In this document: piece by piece, positions 5,912 through 6,983 of the stretch | Numbering within the stretch: the stretch's first letter is position 1 | Layout of the letters: every line of letters begins with the position of its first letter | Assembly (NCBI GenBank): GCA_002007315.1 | Contig: LNZQ01000168.1 | Location: 1-6,983 of the forward strand | Source: Epulopiscium sp. Nele67-Bin004 | Lineage (GTDB): Bacteria > Bacillota_A > Clostridia > Lachnospirales > Cellulosilyticaceae | DNA length: 6,983 bases | Direction of reading: 5' to 3' | The notes under the pieces: generated by a model | The model's input: only the letters and a program-made list of their open reading frames with translations | The model's database searches: none | What the model was told of the DNA's origin: nothing | Program-made: the position numbers and the translations under genes

Positions 5912-6982
5912 TTATACAAACATCTGCTGCACAAACGCCTTTTTTTGTTCTCTAAGAGATTTCAACTTCTCGTCCTCTTTTTCGATTTTGCTATCTAAGG
6001 TTGATAGTAGGTCGGCGATTTTTTGTTGTTCTGCTAGGCAAGGATAAGCAATAGCTATACTGTAAAAGTCACTATGGTTTAAATCTGGTATTGTAGATGT
6101 TCCTGCTAGTTGAATAATTTTTCGTTGAATTGGTACGCTAGTTAAGATATAATATAGAAAATATTTATTATGTGTATTAGTATCATACTTAATTTTAAAA
6201 AAATTGTTATGGAAAGCTCCTTCGACATCGGTAACAACTTTTCCAGTATTTCCAGTACGAGTCATTAAGATATCATCTTTAGTACATATAACACTAGGTG
6301 AAGGATTTTCTATATAGTATTTTTTTTGAGAGTCTATTCTTAAAAATTCATTAGTTATATAAAACATTCTATTTATATCGGGAGTAGTATACCTATCATC
6401 AATTGCTATTTGCAACCCTTGGTTAATGGTTACAATTTCTTTGAAAGAAGATACTTCCCACTCTGGATAAGCCTCGCCATTTTCATCTTTAAATCGCAAC
6501 TTCCTTGAAAATAGCTGTTGCATCAACCCTTGTTTTTTCTCTCTCAGTAGAGAAACTTTCTCCTGCTGTAGTGATATTCTTTTATCTATCAAAGAAAAGA
6601 AGTTAGCAATTTTATTTTGTTCTACCAAAGATGGCACACTAAAATTGTAGCTTTCATATTGTTTTGAATTTATACCAGGCTGACCTGTTCTCATTGATTC
6701 TAATTCAATCCAACGACGATATTTTGTCGTTTTGGTTTGCATAAATATGAACATTGAATTGGAAGTATTTTTAATATTAGCTTTTATCAAAAATCCAGCA
6801 AAGTACAATATTCCGTCATTTTTATCATATATATAAGTTTTACCTGTGCTTGCTCCAGTCCTTGCGAATAATATATCATTCTCTTTAACTAGATATTTAT
6901 CTTCTAAAATACCTAAAGGGGATACAATATTTTGTTGACTATACTTATTAGAATTTTCGTCTATATCAGTAATTCTAATATA
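5912..6982 (-). CDS. hsdS: Type I restriction-modification specificity subunit HsdS, 5'-truncated by window
   Basis: HsdS provides the DNA sequence recognition of the type I methyltransferase (HsdM2S) and restriction complex (HsdR2M2S). The frame stays open to the window end, so the visible 356 residues are C-terminal and the TTG at 6806-6808 is only an internal codon. Layout: the end of target-recognition domain 1 with NDILFARTGASTGKT (residues about 37-51), a central conserved helix with EQNKIANFFSLIDKRIS and LLREKKQGLMQQLF (about 121-158), target-recognition domain 2 with DDILMTRTGNTGKV, and the distal conserved helix with EQQKIADLLSTLD and LREQKKAFVQQMFV at the end. The two half-repeats (TRD plus coiled-coil spacer) are the diagnostic HsdS fold. 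The gene converges on ftsH. The hsdM and hsdR genes are expected to the right, outside the window. No inverted second hsdS copy is visible here. Confidence 0.95.
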   Translation of the reverse strand, partial: YIRITDIDENSNKYSQQNIVSPLGILEDKYLVKENDILFARTGASTGKTYIYDKNDGILYFAGFLIKANIKNTSNSMFIFMQTKTTKYRRWIELESMRTGQPGINSKQYESYNFSVPSLVEQNKIANFFSLIDKRISLQQEKVSLLREKKQGLMQQLFSRKLRFKDENGEAYPEWEVSSFKEIVTINQGLQIAIDDRYTTPDINRMFYITNEFLRIDSQKKYYIENPSPSVICTKDDILMTRTGNTGKVVTDVEGAFHNNFFKIKYDTNTHNKYFLYYILTSVPIQRKIIQLAGTSTIPDLNHSDFYSIAIAYPCLAEQQKIADLLSTLDSKIEKEDEKLKSLREQKKAFVQQMFV

Positions 6983-6983
6983 C

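Noticed and set aside
5522..5934. Minus-strand ORFs spanning the end of ftsH and the two terminators
   Set aside because: They cross two strong hairpins and the end of hsdS in a different frame; Ser/Ile-rich translations without motifs.
6806..6808. TTG as the hsdS start codon
   Set aside because: The frame continues to the window edge and encodes typical HsdS sequence (YIRITDID and NDILFARTGASTGKT) upstream.
1..6983. CRISPR array, tRNA or rRNA
   Set aside because: No regularly spaced direct repeats and no cloverleaf or conserved rRNA stretches were seen on either strand.

Overview
The window is AT-rich DNA with a compact gene layout, strong AAAGGGG or AGGAGG ribosome binding sites, TATAAT promoters and short U-tailed terminators. 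Together these suggest a low-GC Gram-positive bacterium, most likely a member of the Clostridia (Lachnospirales-like). That placement is inferred from composition and gene style, since no taxonomic marker is present.

Left part (1 to about 1000): the 3' portion of an IS200/IS605- or IS607-type element. It carries a TnpB RNA-guided nuclease gene that is cut by the window start but open from base 3. After it come a conserved-looking noncoding tail that probably forms the omega RNA and a hairpin near the right end. No transposase gene is visible.

Middle left (1015-3941): a short unrecognised ORF, possibly the remnant of a gene hit by the element, abuts a co-directional operon. The operon holds nth (endonuclease III, base excision repair), a compact UvrD/PcrA-type helicase and a 44-residue single-pass membrane protein too short for routine ORF calling. 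The spacings are 3, 17 and 15 bases. A terminator overlapping the last stop codon closes the operon.

Middle right (3986-5802): a single-gene unit with its own TATAAT promoter, AGGAGG site and terminator encodes a short FtsH membrane AAA+ zinc protease. All catalytic motifs are intact, but the C-terminal tail is missing.

Right part (5812-6983): a promoter-like sequence runs within about 60 bases into a strong, nearly symmetrical bidirectional terminator. On the minus strand, facing FtsH, is the 3' part of a type I restriction-modification specificity gene (hsdS). It is cut by the window end and its hsdM/hsdR partners should lie to the right.

The window therefore mixes housekeeping repair and proteostasis genes with two accessory pieces, the TnpB element and the type I R-M locus, at its edges. 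I see no clearly undescribed system. The points most worth a second look are the omega RNA/guide junction with the adjacent ORF fragment, the promoter-terminator unit at 5812-5907, the reduced helicase, and the FtsH tail.
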